Position numbers and translations under genes: made by a program. This document shows, piece by piece, positions 25,493 through 33,863 of a stretch of DNA of 38,539 nucleotides. The notes below the pieces were generated by a model. That model was not told the origin of the DNA. It saw only the letters and a list, made by a program, of their open reading frames with translations, and made no database searches. This stretch comes from Lachnospiraceae bacterium (lineage in GTDB: Bacteria > Bacillota > Clostridia > Lachnospirales > Lachnospiraceae). The stretch's first letter is position 1; each line of letters begins with the position of its first letter. The stretch lies in NCBI GenBank assembly GCA_910575105.1, contig CAJTDK010000028.1:1-38539 (forward strand). Reading direction: 5' to 3'.

Positions 25493-25541
25493 AAGGCTCT
25501 GAATATGGTAAAATAAAGGTGCTGTATCAGAGCCTTTCTTT
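25493..25541 (+). terminator. Terminator/hairpin between xis and int
   Basis: Perfect 10-bp stem AAGGCTCTGA (25493-25502) with TCAGAGCCTT (25527-25536), then a short T-rich tail. The loop contains TGGTAAAAT, an extended -10, so a second promoter for int may lie within it. Confidence 0.65.
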
Positions 25542-25581
25542 AGTGAACCTAAAATCAGGTATTGGAAAGGAGTTCGGTATT

Positions 25582-26765
25582 TTGAGTGCAAAGAGAAGGG
25601 ACAGCCGGGGAAGAGTGTTGCGGAACGGGGAAATCCAAACCCCGGATGGCAGATACCGTTATAAATATATAGATGCTTTTGGCGACATAAGGTATGTATA
25701 TTCATGGCGGCTAGATAAAAATGACAGGATTCCTGCAGGAAAAAAGATGGAGGCGTCTCTGCGTGAAAAGGAAAAACAGATAGCGGCAGATATCTTTGAT
25801 AAGATCATACCAGAGGGCGGGGGTCTGACGGTTACAGAACTGGTAGAAAAATATATTTCGTTAAAGACGGGGGTACGTCCAACTACCGAGGCTAGCTATA
25901 GGACGGTTGTAAATATTTTGAAAAAAGAACGGTTCGGAAGGGAAAGAATTGATAAAGTAAAAATCTCGGATGCAAAAGCATGGCTGATCCAGCTTCAGAA
26001 AAATGGAAGAGGATTCAGTACGATCCGAACGATTAGGGGATCTTAAAGCCTGCCTTTCAGATGGCAGTAGATGATGATCTGATCCGCAAGAATCCTTTTG
26101 GTTTTGAGCTGGCTACAGTTATTTATAATGACAGCGTTACCAGAGAAGCCCTTACCAGAGAACAGGAGCGCAAATTTCTAAAATTTGTGGAGGAAGATTC
26201 CCATTTCAAGAAGTATTATGAAGGAGTTTATATTCTTTTTAATATAGGACTCCGCATTTCTGAATTTGAAGGTCTTACGAAATCAGATATTGATTTTAAA
26301 AATATGAAGATCAATGTAGACCACCAACTGCAGCGCTATGCAAAGATAGGATATCAGATTATTGAGCCGAAGACAGAAAGCGGTACGCGCCAGATTCCTA
26401 TGACAAAGGAAGTGGCAGAATGTTTCCGGAAGATCATTAAATCCAGAAAGAGTCCGAAAGCAGAACCAATCATTGACGGGTATGTGGGCTTTCTATATCT
26501 GGATAAAAACGGAATGCCTATGGTCGCATTACACTGGGAGAAGTATTTTCAGCATATCTACACAAAGTATAATAAGATTTACAGGGTACAGATGCCCCGG
26601 GTAACGCCTCACGTATGCCGCCATACGTTCTGCAGCAAGATGGCCGCAGCGCGGATGAATCCAAAAACCCTTCAATATATTATGGGGCATAGTGATATCA
26701 GTGTGACTATGAATGCATATACACATTTTGGATTTGAGGAGGCAAGTGACGAGGATTTCCGGTAA
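25582..26765 (+). pseudogene. int: Tn916-family tyrosine integrase (single frameshift)
   Basis: The gene starts at TTG 25582 (AAAGGAG upstream), giving SAKRRDSRGRVLRNGEIQTP as in Tn916 Int. The arm-binding domain (YRYKYIDAFGDIRYVYSWRL) is followed by a SAM-like domain. At 26041-26046 the frame hits TAA; adding one T restores RGSLKPAFQMAVDDDLIRKN, as expected. The second frame (to 26765) holds the intact catalytic domain: GLRISEFEGL, HVCRHTFCSKM, MGHSDISVTMNAYTHFGF, so R-H-R-H-Y are all present. Restored length is ~394 residues, close to the 405 of Tn916. As sequenced it would be inactive; a sequencing error is a real alternative. Confidence 0.8.
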
Positions 26766-26770
26766 CTGAA

Positions 26771-26834
26771 CCCGTGAAAAAACGTCAGGTGCAAAATGGT
26801 CTGCCATGCACCCGGATTTGCACCTTTTGACGGG
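26771..26834 (+). repeat. Imperfect inverted repeat downstream of int
   Basis: CCCGT (26771-26775) pairs with ACGGG (26830-26834), and GGTGCAAA with TTTGCACC inside it. There is no clean U-tract. It may be a terminator for int or mark the element end; I could not find a matching left-end copy. Confidence 0.4.
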
Positions 26835-26953
26835 AAAGATGTGTGAAATAATATGAATTTCCGGGAAGAAACCGAAATCAGAGAAAAGATGGAAAACGTC
26901 TGAAAAAGCGCTGTTTTATGAAGTTAAAATAAAAATGAAAGGATATGAAAGCG

Positions 26954-27082
26954 ATGATAAAAGTACTATTTGTGTGCCACGGCAGCACGTCGGATAGCAG
27001 GGAATTGGCGGCACTTGTGGGGCAGAACAGGGCAAATCGCGGCATTTGGGAAAGTGGGTTACTACGGTTTTACTACGAGTGA
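26954..27082 (+). pseudogene. Truncated start of a low-molecular-weight protein phosphatase
   Basis: The 42-codon frame begins MIKVLFVCHG, the canonical N-terminus of LMW protein tyrosine phosphatases/arsenate reductases, but continues STSDSR instead of the expected P-loop (C-x5-R-S). The rest is unrelated. It looks like the 5' stub of a host gene interrupted by an insertion. It ends antiparallel to the 3' end of the gene at 27062-27451. Confidence 0.4.
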
Positions 27083-27451
27083 GGGAACGAAAAAAGAGCC
27101 TACATTTTCAAGCCCTTTTTCCATAATTTGCGACTTAGGTTTTACCTTTCTTGGGATAGTTCTTTTGCTTCTGTCGGCAGGCATTTTCCAAAAAAACATG
27201 GCCTTGCAGTCGGAAAACCCAAGCAGGTAGGCGAGCATCCCAAACCGGGAGTCCAGCGCGTTCTGCTCACTGACGTAGCGGTCGATCAGCAGCCGGATTT
27301 CTTTTGATAAATCCATCCTGTCCAGTTCGCCGGAGTATATGTCCGACTTCCGGAGAATCGCCTGGTATTCCCCGTCACCGCTTACAATTCCATTCATGAT
27401 GCCGTTCATGCGGGTGTCCATGAGCTGGTACAATGCAGAATCTTTTTCCAA
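27062..27451 (-). CDS. Small unknown protein, paralogue of 36876-37178
   Basis: 129 residues from TTG 27451 (GGAGGG six bases upstream). The first 90 residues (LYQLMDTRMNGIMNG, then RMDLSKEIRLLIDRYVSEQN and MLAYLLGFSDCKAM) match the second copy at 36876-37178 along their length. The C-terminal ~35 residues are basic and then run into sequence shared with the phosphatase stub, so the end may be extended by rearrangement. The upstream noncoding sequence is also related between copies. The helical LAYLLGFSD pattern vaguely resembles DUF6809-type proteins, but I cannot name a function. Both copies lie divergently next to mobile modules. Confidence 0.6.
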   Translation of the reverse strand: MEKDSALYQLMDTRMNGIMNGIVSGDGEYQAILRKSDIYSGELDRMDLSKEIRLLIDRYVSEQNALDSRFGMLAYLLGFSDCKAMFFWKMPADRSKRTIPRKVKPKSQIMEKGLENVGSFFVPSLVVKP

Positions 27452-27544
27452 TCCAATCCCTCCTTCCGTGGTGTCGTATCTTAACTCTGTTTTGGCGGGT
27501 TGGCAAGTGGGAAAATAAGTTATAAAAAATTCATAAAAGATTTG

Positions 27545-27573
27545 TTGCGTTAACCGATATAAAATAATAAAAT
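27545..27573 (+). promoter_or_regulatory. Promoter of the toxin-antitoxin pair
   Basis: TTGCGT at 27545-27550, 17-base spacer, TAAAAT at 27568-27573, 60 bases before the antitoxin ATG. Reasonable match; activity is inferred. Confidence 0.5.
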
Positions 27574-27632
27574 AGAGATAGAAAAGTATGAATTGAAACG
27601 GAAGAACCATACTAACAAAGGAGGTGTTTATT

Positions 27633-27842
27633 ATGGCAACTTCAAGTATCACAAAGAATTTTGTCATTTCCGGCAAGGAACAGGTGGAGATGTTCATCAA
27701 TGCGATTGAAGAATCTGCCAAAAACCGTCCTGTGCGTACTCCGGTAAATGTAGAGTTCATTGAAACTGAGGATGAACTGCGAGAATTTATGAGGTTCAGG
27801 GAAAAGAAAGCAAAGGAGAAATTAAATGCCAGTAACGGATAA
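27633..27842 (+). CDS. Putative antitoxin of a GNAT toxin-antitoxin pair
   Basis: 69 residues behind a strong AAAGGAGG site. The sequence starts MATSSITKNFVISGKEQVEM, continues FINAIEESAKNRP, and ends in a charged helix (LREFMRFREKKAKEK). It lacks the ribbon-helix-helix signature of DUF1778 antitoxins found with TacT/AtaT toxins, so it belongs to another small family. Its frame overlaps the acetyltransferase start by 17 bases, typical of type II antitoxin-toxin operons. I infer that it binds the toxin and its own promoter. Confidence 0.65.
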   Translation: MATSSITKNFVISGKEQVEMFINAIEESAKNRPVRTPVNVEFIETEDELREFMRFREKKAKEKLNASNG

Positions 27843-28440
27843 ATTTTTTGCAATCAATATCCGCAAGTATTTGGCATTAGGAGACGACCAAGAAGCCGGG
27901 GAGCCTGCGCTTGTTAAGCTGCTCTCCGGGTTTTCCTGTCCAAAGAATCCGGATTTGGAACGGTTTTTGAAAAAAAGTGCAATAGAGTTCACAAAAAAGA
28001 ACCAGTCAGTTACATATCTTGTTTTTTCCAAAGATAATGGGGAAATGCTTGGTTATTTTACCCTTGCATTAAAACCTTTAACAGTAAGGGGAGAAACAGT
28101 AAGCAATACTGTAAAGAAAAAGTTGTTGCGCATCAGTGAATGGGATGAAAAATCAGATACTTATACTATGTCTGCATATCTGATTGCACAGCTTGGAAAA
28201 AATTACGCGGGCGGCAGGGATAAGGAAATCTCTGGAAAGGCGCTTATTGAACTGGCTTGGATGATGATTGAAAAAGCACAGTATATGTTTGGCGGCATGG
28301 TAACATTCTTAGAAGCTGAAAATGAGGAAAGGCTGTTATCATTTTACCGTGACAACCGCTTTTCGCAGTTCGATACCAGGCAGACCGCATCAGATACGGA
28401 CGAGGCGCATGAGCTGGTACAGCTTTTAAGGCTACTCTAA
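27826..28440 (+). CDS. GNAT-family acetyltransferase, probable toxin
   Basis: 204 residues, starting at ATG 27826 with GGAG seven bases upstream, inside the antitoxin gene. The GNAT core is visible: strands VTYLVFSKDNGEMLGYFTLA, then LIAQLGKNYAGGRDKEISGK (pyrophosphate-loop region), and the C-terminal strand/helix GGMVTFLEAENEERLLSFYR with DNRFSQF. GNAT toxins of type II systems acetylate aminoacyl-tRNAs and stop translation. The small overlapping upstream gene supports that role, but a different substrate is possible. Its length is slightly above the usual 160-180 residues. Confidence 0.7.
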   Translation: MPVTDKFFAINIRKYLALGDDQEAGEPALVKLLSGFSCPKNPDLERFLKKSAIEFTKKNQSVTYLVFSKDNGEMLGYFTLALKPLTVRGETVSNTVKKKLLRISEWDEKSDTYTMSAYLIAQLGKNYAGGRDKEISGKALIELAWMMIEKAQYMFGGMVTFLEAENEERLLSFYRDNRFSQFDTRQTASDTDEAHELVQLLRLL

Positions 28441-28545
28441 TGCGATTGCGTCGCACTGAGAAATATGGATTTTGTCGGTAAGAGCGCAATTTGTCGAATC
28501 CCGTTTGTCGAATGTCGAATTGGGTGGGGTAAAGAGGGGTAAAAG
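28441..28545 (+). other. Possible transfer-origin-like sequence
   Basis: A small hairpin TGCGA-TTGCG-TCGCA near 28440 is followed by GGTAAGAGCGCAAT, similar to the TAAGTGCGC nick region of MOBQ-type origins, then three direct TGTCGAAT/GTCGAAT words. No relaxase gene is adjacent, so this is a weak call. Confidence 0.25.
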
Positions 28546-28604
28546 TCATCAGAATCTAACAGCGGCACAGGCGGCAATAAAAAAATAATGCCATAGGAAT
28601 TTGG

Positions 28605-28957
28605 GTATTCGCAGGCAAAAGTATTGAAGAATGGCTTAAAATCAAGGGTTTTAAGGCTTGGTGGGGTTCACTGGAATGGTTGGTGAACCCCATTTTTTTG
28701 TGTTTTTAGATGCCGCTGATAGGATGGCGATAGGGGAAAAAATCGTACTATCAGGCAAAAGTATACTTTCACGCAAAAGTCCGGGGTTTCCGTGATAGTA
28801 TAAAACGGAAGGGTAAAAAGGTGTAGGATATTGGCGGTTTTAGCTGAAAGATGTATTAGTTTGGCTAAAAATGTTGTTGAAAAACGGGGGATATGATACA
28901 AACACGGAAACAGCATGGAGCTTTCGTGATAGTATGGAGTTTTGCGTGTTTGTTTGC
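28605..28957. repeat. Left group of ~20-bp iteron-like repeats
   Basis: Copies of a motif close to ATACTATCACGGAAAACT occur at 28605-28620, 28745-28762 and 28763-28780, inverted at 28787-28801, direct at 28895-28911, and inverted at 28921-28936 and 28938-28957. The same motif is arrayed at 33129-33316, beyond the three-gene cassette. Between these copies I see no gene. The pattern resembles Rep-binding iterons of plasmid-type origins. Confidence 0.65.
28662..28699 (+). terminator. Rho-independent terminator after the GNAT gene
   Basis: Perfect 10-bp stem TGGGGTTCAC (28662-28671) and GTGAACCCCA (28683-28692), 11-base loop, then seven Ts. It isolates the downstream cassette from upstream transcription. 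Confidence 0.9.
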
Positions 28958-28996
28958 AAAATTTGTGTTTTTTGGATAGTAAATGAAATGAGGATA

Positions 28997-29005
28997 TGGT
29001 AAAAT
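28997..29005 (+). promoter_or_regulatory. Extended -10 promoter of the three-gene cassette
   Basis: TG at 28997-28998, one base, TAAAAT at 29000-29005, about 30 bases before the first ATG. No good -35 is apparent, as is common for extended -10 promoters. Confidence 0.5.
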
Positions 29006-29035
29006 ATTAGCAATATAGAGTCAGGGAGAGATACC

Positions 29036-31051
29036 ATGAAAAATATATTGATTACACCTGAAGGAATAAAGAAAAATTTGAAAAATGTAAAACCATTAGA
29101 TGCAATATGTGAATACATATGGAATGGGTTTGATGCGGGCGCGTCTCATGTGAGAGTATATTTGCATACTAATGAAATGGGTTTGATAAATATGGTATCT
29201 ATTATAGATGATGGTACAGGTATTGTATATGATGAATTACCACATAAGTTTCAACCTTTTAATGAATCTAAAAAGGCTGATTTACCTAGCAGACTAAATC
29301 ATTCATTGCCACATGGGCGTAAAGGTATAGGACGTTTGACGTTTTTCTCTTTTGCTCAAATAGCAAGATGGGACACTGTTTACGAGAAAAACGAAAAGAA
29401 ATATAAATATTATATTGGAATGAATAAAGATTCTCTTAATGAATATGACGATAACGGTGGGTTAAAACCAACTGAAACAAAAGATTCAGTTGGAACTAAA
29501 GTTACATTTACACAATTAATTGCATTATCTAAAGAAGAAATAATTGAAGAGATAAGGAATGAATTTTTTTGGTTTTTAGAATTAAATGAAAGTAATAAGT
29601 ATGAGATATCCGTAGATGATCAGCTGATTTCTTATGAGGATATTGTGATAAATAGAACAGAGTTAGATTTAGTTCAACTTAAACTAAATCATGAATATGA
29701 AGTAAAGTTCGTGCAATGGAGTAAAAGTTTGGGGAAGGAGTATTCAAAATTTTACTTTATTGGATCAGATAATAAGGAGTGTTATAAAGAGGCGACTAAG
29801 TTAAATAAGAAGTCGGATGAATTTTTTCACAGTATATTTATTAAGAGTTCCTATTTTGATGAATTTAATTTTGATAATACTCAGATTGAGGGGCAAATAG
29901 GTTTATTCCCTAATAAAAATGAATCAGAGTTTAAGATTTTGATTGATGCTATTAATCGCTATTTAATAAAGTTTAGAAAAGAGTATTTGAAAGAGGCATC
30001 TGATAAATATATAGATGCGTTAATTAAAAAAGAAGTGTATCCAAATTTTAATATGAGTAATTTTATTGACATATATAGAAAAAGAGAACTTGATAATCTA
30101 GTTGAAACACTATATACAGCACAACCTAAAATATTTACAGGACTAAACGATGACAACAAAAAAATAATGATTCATTTATTACAACTCATTATGGATAATA
30201 GTAATAAACCAGAACTTTTTGAAGTGCTGCAACAAATAATAGACCTTGATGAGGATGAAATAAAAGAATTGGCGGATGTATTAAGATATACTACATTAAA
30301 CAATATTACAAAAGTTATTAAATTATTGCAGGACCGTTTAAGAGTAGTTCAAGGATTAAAAGAAATTGTACTTGATGATAAGAAATTCGCAAAAGAGGTA
30401 GAACATTTACAAGAAGTTATAGAAAGACATTACTGGCTATTTGGAGAGCAATATAGCTTGATAACTGCCGCAGAGCCAGATTTTGAATTGGCATTAAAGG
30501 GGCTTTTAATAGCAACGAAAGGTGACGATTCTAAAGTTACTCTCGATCATGAAGATAAAAATAAAGAGATGGATATTTATATGATAAGGCAAGATCGGAA
30601 GGGTAATGTCACTGAAAATGTTGTAGTAGAATTAAAACGACCTGTTATTCCTTTGGGAGAAGAACAACTTTCTCAGGTTAAGAAGTATATGCGTGTTATT
30701 AAGTCTGATGACAGGTTTAATGCAAGTAATGTCAAATGGACCTATTTTTTGATAGGTAACAGATTTAATAAAAACGGGTTTATTCAAGATGAGTTAGAAA
30801 GTCATAGAAATCTCGGAGAGCCACATTTGGTTCATGTAGATGGGAACGGAAATAACAAAATCTATGTTTTGACATGGAGCGATATTTTCGATGAGTTTTC
30901 CAAAAGACATGATTATTTAATGAGTAAATTGGAAATAGAAAAAGAAATTTGGTTAAAGAAACATGATTCAGTTGAAGAGGTAGTGGAAGATATAAAAGAA
31001 AATTCAGCTACATTGAAGGGCGCAGTTATTCCGAAACGCGCATCGAACTAA
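29036..31051 (+). CDS. GHKL ATPase fused to a Shedu-like PD-(D/E)XK nuclease (candidate defence protein)
   Basis: 671 residues. The N-terminal GHKL (Hsp90-like) ATPase has the N-box ICEYIWNGFDAGAS (E26, N30, D33), the G1 box IIDDGTGI (58-63), and the glycine-rich lid HGRKGIGRL (93-101). A helical middle (~300-455) follows. The C-terminus resembles DUF4263/Shedu nucleases: IERHYWLFGEQYSLITAAEP, Asp513 in MDIYM, and VVVELKRP (Glu532, Lys534) with EEQLSQVKKY. This is a PD-(D/E)XK arrangement. ATP-dependent DNA or RNA cleavage on infection is the likely role. The gene is very AT-rich, unlike the surface locus, and starts a tight operon with the DUF262 and HEPN genes (11- and 13-bp gaps). Confidence 0.8.
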   Translation: MKNILITPEGIKKNLKNVKPLDAICEYIWNGFDAGASHVRVYLHTNEMGLINMVSIIDDGTGIVYDELPHKFQPFNESKKADLPSRLNHSLPHGRKGIGRLTFFSFAQIARWDTVYEKNEKKYKYYIGMNKDSLNEYDDNGGLKPTETKDSVGTKVTFTQLIALSKEEIIEEIRNEFFWFLELNESNKYEISVDDQLISYEDIVINRTELDLVQLKLNHEYEVKFVQWSKSLGKEYSKFYFIGSDNKECYKEATKLNKKSDEFFHSIFIKSSYFDEFNFDNTQIEGQIGLFPNKNESEFKILIDAINRYLIKFRKEYLKEASDKYIDALIKKEVYPNFNMSNFIDIYRKRELDNLVETLYTAQPKIFTGLNDDNKKIMIHLLQLIMDNSNKPELFEVLQQIIDLDEDEIKELADVLRYTTLNNITKVIKLLQDRLRVVQGLKEIVLDDKKFAKEVEHLQEVIERHYWLFGEQYSLITAAEPDFELALKGLLIATKGDDSKVTLDHEDKNKEMDIYMIRQDRKGNVTENVVVELKRPVIPLGEEQLSQVKKYMRVIKSDDRFNASNVKWTYFLIGNRFNKNGFIQDELESHRNLGEPHLVHVDGNGNNKIYVLTWSDIFDEFSKRHDYLMSKLEIEKEIWLKKHDSVEEVVEDIKENSATLKGAVIPKRASN

Positions 31052-31062
31052 AGGAGAAAATT

Positions 31063-32304
31063 ATGGAAAATATGGATATTATTTTTGACTTAAATGGAGA
31101 AGAAAATGAGGAAGAATTAAAGGTAGATTTAGGGAAATTTAATCAAGCTGTTATTTGGGGGACGGATTGGACTACAGAAACAATTGCAAGACAATTGGAG
31201 AAAGGGAATATTGATTTAAATCCTTCATTTCAAAGAAGGGATGCTTGGAGTGAACAGGAGAAAAGCAAATTAATAGAATCGTTAATGTTAGGCTTTCCAG
31301 TTCCGCCCATTATTTTAGCAGAGAATAAGCAAAAAAAGAATTCATATATTGTTATAGATGGAAAACAAAGATTATTAAGTATTCGTAGATTCTATTCAGA
31401 TATTTCCGAAAAGGAATTTAAAGAAAAAAGTTTACAAGAGAAAGATGTATTTAAGCAGCTTAAATTGAAGGGGTTAGATATATTAGAGGATTTCAACGGA
31501 AAAACGTATAGTCAATTAGAAGTAGAGAGTACAGATTATATTAATAATTTAGATAATCAATCAATACGAACAATAGTCATAAAAAACTGGCCGGATGAAG
31601 CGTTTCTTTATACTGTTTTTTTGAGGTTAAATACTGGTAGTAAAAAATTATCTCCTCAGGAATTAAGGCAAGCATTAAAACCTGGTCCATTCTTGGATTT
31701 TTTAGATGATGAAACGGCCAATAGTGAAGTAATAAAAAATATGTTAAATAACAAAAGTGCTGATCCACGCATGAAAGATATAGAATTGGCTTTAAGATAT
31801 TTCGCATTTAAATGTTTTGCGGATAAATATGAAGGAAACTTAAAAGAATTTCTTGATTATACATGTGAAAATTTAAATAAAAGTTGGGAGAAAAATGAAA
31901 AGGTACTTCGAGAATTGTTTAAGGAATTGGAAAATGCAATTCTTTATTTAACTGATTTGTTTACACCCAATTCTGCATTTAGTAGGTATACAAAGGGAAA
32001 ATGTAACGGGAGATTTAATCGTTCGATATATGAGGTTTTGACGTATTATTTTTCAATAAAGGAAATAAGATTTGCTATAGATAAAAAGAAGAAAGAATTT
32101 GTAGAAGAATTTGTAAAAATGAATGATAATAATGAGTTTATACATGCTGTAAGTGATACTACAAAGGATATTAATCGAATTGCTTTGCGATTTACAAAGG
32201 TATCGGATATTTTAGAATTGCTAATTAATGTTGATGAAAACCATGTGAAAATTCCTAAATTGAAACTTAATGAAGGCAAGATAGAAGTTATGAGCGAAAT
32301 GTAG
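31063..32304 (+). CDS. DUF262 protein (GmrSD/ParB-Srx-like N-domain, no HNH)
   Basis: 413 residues. The DUF262 signature is present: LNPSFQRRDAWSEQEKSKLI (QRR 57-59), LGFPVPPIILAE, and VIDGKQRLLSI (99-103, DGKQR for the usual DGQQR), then FLRLNTGSKKLSPQELR. DUF262 domains of GmrS-type proteins use NTP hydrolysis and act in DNA modification-dependent restriction. The C-terminal half is helical and lacks the DUF1524 HNH nuclease normally fused in GmrSD, so nuclease activity probably comes from its operon partners. Ribosome site AGGAG lies six bases upstream. Composition is AT-rich like its neighbours. Confidence 0.85.
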   Translation: MENMDIIFDLNGEENEEELKVDLGKFNQAVIWGTDWTTETIARQLEKGNIDLNPSFQRRDAWSEQEKSKLIESLMLGFPVPPIILAENKQKKNSYIVIDGKQRLLSIRRFYSDISEKEFKEKSLQEKDVFKQLKLKGLDILEDFNGKTYSQLEVESTDYINNLDNQSIRTIVIKNWPDEAFLYTVFLRLNTGSKKLSPQELRQALKPGPFLDFLDDETANSEVIKNMLNNKSADPRMKDIELALRYFAFKCFADKYEGNLKEFLDYTCENLNKSWEKNEKVLRELFKELENAILYLTDLFTPNSAFSRYTKGKCNGRFNRSIYEVLTYYFSIKEIRFAIDKKKKEFVEEFVKMNDNNEFIHAVSDTTKDINRIALRFTKVSDILELLINVDENHVKIPKLKLNEGKIEVMSEM

Positions 32305-32317
32305 TAGAGGTGCCTTT

Positions 32318-32899
32318 ATGAGTGAACAAAAGAGATCTAAAGAATATAAGCATTTAGAAAAAAGAATTTCACAAATTGAGAAAAATTTCAAGTTCAATCA
32401 ATCTATAAATGGTATTACTAATTTGCAAGCAGATAGACTGAGAGGTTTGAGGCTTTTATGTCATGCTGAATTAGAAGATTATTTTGAAAGTGTCGCATTA
32501 AAGTTGTTAACTAAAGCAGAAAAAAGGTGGGTAGAGAAAAAGATTGCAAATTATAATCTATCGTCACTTTTTATTTGGCATGATAAAATAGACAAGAATG
32601 ACACAAATGATACGAAAGCAAGGATGATTATTGCAGATTATAGAAAAGAAATTAAATCCAATCATGGAATAAAAGAGGATAATATAAAAAAATTATTTGG
32701 TCCTTTAGGGTATAGAACAGATGATTTTGATTCAACATTTATATCTACATTATCGTCTTTTGGTGCTTTGAGAGGAGAAACAGCACATATGTCTGCAAAT
32801 AAAACTCAACAGCCATTAGATCAAAATACGGAATTAAAAAGAATTAAAGATTTGTTAAAGGGAATTGCAGATTTTGAGGATGTATTAAATTCCAAATAA
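32318..32899 (+). CDS. HEPN-domain RNase-like protein
   Basis: 193 residues, all helical. The two HEPN features are visible: an N-terminal helix with LRGLRLLCHAELEDYFESVA and the catalytic motif ALRGETAHMS, where Arg152-x4-His157 fits the HEPN Rx4-6H RNase active site. The pattern resembles MAE_28990/RiboL-PSP-HEPN families, which often pair with DUF262 proteins in defence loci. It would be the effector that cleaves RNA and arrests the cell. It is the last gene of the cassette. Not a Cas protein: no CRISPR or cas genes are near. Confidence 0.75.
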   Translation: MSEQKRSKEYKHLEKRISQIEKNFKFNQSINGITNLQADRLRGLRLLCHAELEDYFESVALKLLTKAEKRWVEKKIANYNLSSLFIWHDKIDKNDTNDTKARMIIADYRKEIKSNHGIKEDNIKKLFGPLGYRTDDFDSTFISTLSSFGALRGETAHMSANKTQQPLDQNTELKRIKDLLKGIADFEDVLNSK

Positions 32900-33128
32900 T
32901 GTTTGATTGAATAGAAGTTTTTAATAAAATCATAGGAGCAATAATCTTAGCATCCAACGGTGTCTCCTTCCCCGGCAGATACGGACACGGAAAGCCGGGA
33001 AAGCCCGTAAACACGGCACTTTTGGCACTACATAGATTTCAGAGTCACATTATTTTCGTGTGCTTTTAGGGGCATTTTTACATTAGCGAGGGTACGAACT
33101 TCTGTTCTGGGGTTGTTTTGCCTGATAG
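32900..33128. other. Gene-free stretch after the defence cassette
   Basis: I see no intact gene. A short frame near 32950 (SNGVSFPGRYGHGKPGKP) looks like a broken fragment but I do not recognise it. Composition returns to average GC here, so the AT-rich import seems to end near 32940. Confidence 0.5.
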
Positions 33129-33316
33129 TGTATACTCGTAGACAAAAGTCGGTTATTATCACGGAAACTCGGATACTAACAGGCAAAACTAGATACTATC
33201 ACGCAAAAGTCGATACTCGCAGGCAAAACCCATATACAAACACGGAAACTGCCTGTATTATCACGGAAACAGGATGGGAGTTTTCGTGATAGTATAAGGG
33301 TTTCCGTGTTTGCATA
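33129..33316. repeat. Right iteron-like array
   Basis: Seven direct copies start at about 33132, 33153, 33173, 33193, 33213, 33234 and 33255, a period of 20-21 bp, each close to GATACTATCACGGAAAACT (core CACGGAAA or CAGGCAAAA). Two inverted copies follow at 33280-33296 and 33300-33316. The regular period places repeats on two-turn spacing, as for replication-initiator or repressor binding. No rep gene is adjacent. Confidence 0.75.
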
Positions 33317-33356
33317 CGAGTAAAACGGTAAAAACTGAATGAATAAATGATAACAA

Positions 33357-33389
33357 GAGAAAAGGGCTGTTTCGGCAGTCCTTTTTCTC
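33357..33389. terminator. Hairpin with A/T-rich arms, possible bidirectional terminator
   Basis: GAGAAAAGGGCTG (33357-33369) can pair with CAGTCCTTTTTCTC (33376-33389), one mismatch. The A and T runs inside the arms fit a terminator used from either side. The following 284 bases (33390-33673) contain no recognisable gene; an AGGAGG followed by ATG-GCG-TAA near 33585 forms only a start-stop. Confidence 0.5.
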
Positions 33390-33673
33390 ATGTCTTAAGA
33401 TTTCACAATTTATTTCTTTACATTTCAAATTTCATGGATATTTTTATAACGGTTCATAAGCAAACGGTGAATAGTGCATATCGTGCATCGGTATTATTCC
33501 GGTTCACCAGTCAGAAAACATAAAAAAATTTTTGAAAAAAACCGAAAAAAGTGCCCCGGACTATCCGTTTGGAGAGTGGACTTAACAGGAGGAATGGCGT
33601 AAAATAAAGCATAACTGCGGATGCACAGCATATCCGCAGCATGAAAAATTAACGGGAAAGGGGTTGAAAAAAG

Positions 33674-33811
<138 letters not shown>

Positions 33812-33863
33812 CTGCGCCCTTTTTTGCCCCGTTATTATTTTTTACATGCACAGAAATGGCAGG

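Noticed and set aside
26970-27230. 86-codon forward ORF with a hydrophobic segment
   Set aside because: It lies across the phosphatase stub and antisense to the small protein gene at 27062-27451, without a ribosome site.
32318-32899. HEPN gene as a Cas accessory RNase
   Set aside because: No CRISPR repeats or cas genes in the window; its operon partners are GHKL and DUF262 proteins.
33129-33316. Regularly spaced repeats as a CRISPR array
   Set aside because: Repeats of ~20 bp are contiguous with no unique spacers, vary in sequence, and include inverted copies; there are no cas genes. Iterons fit better.
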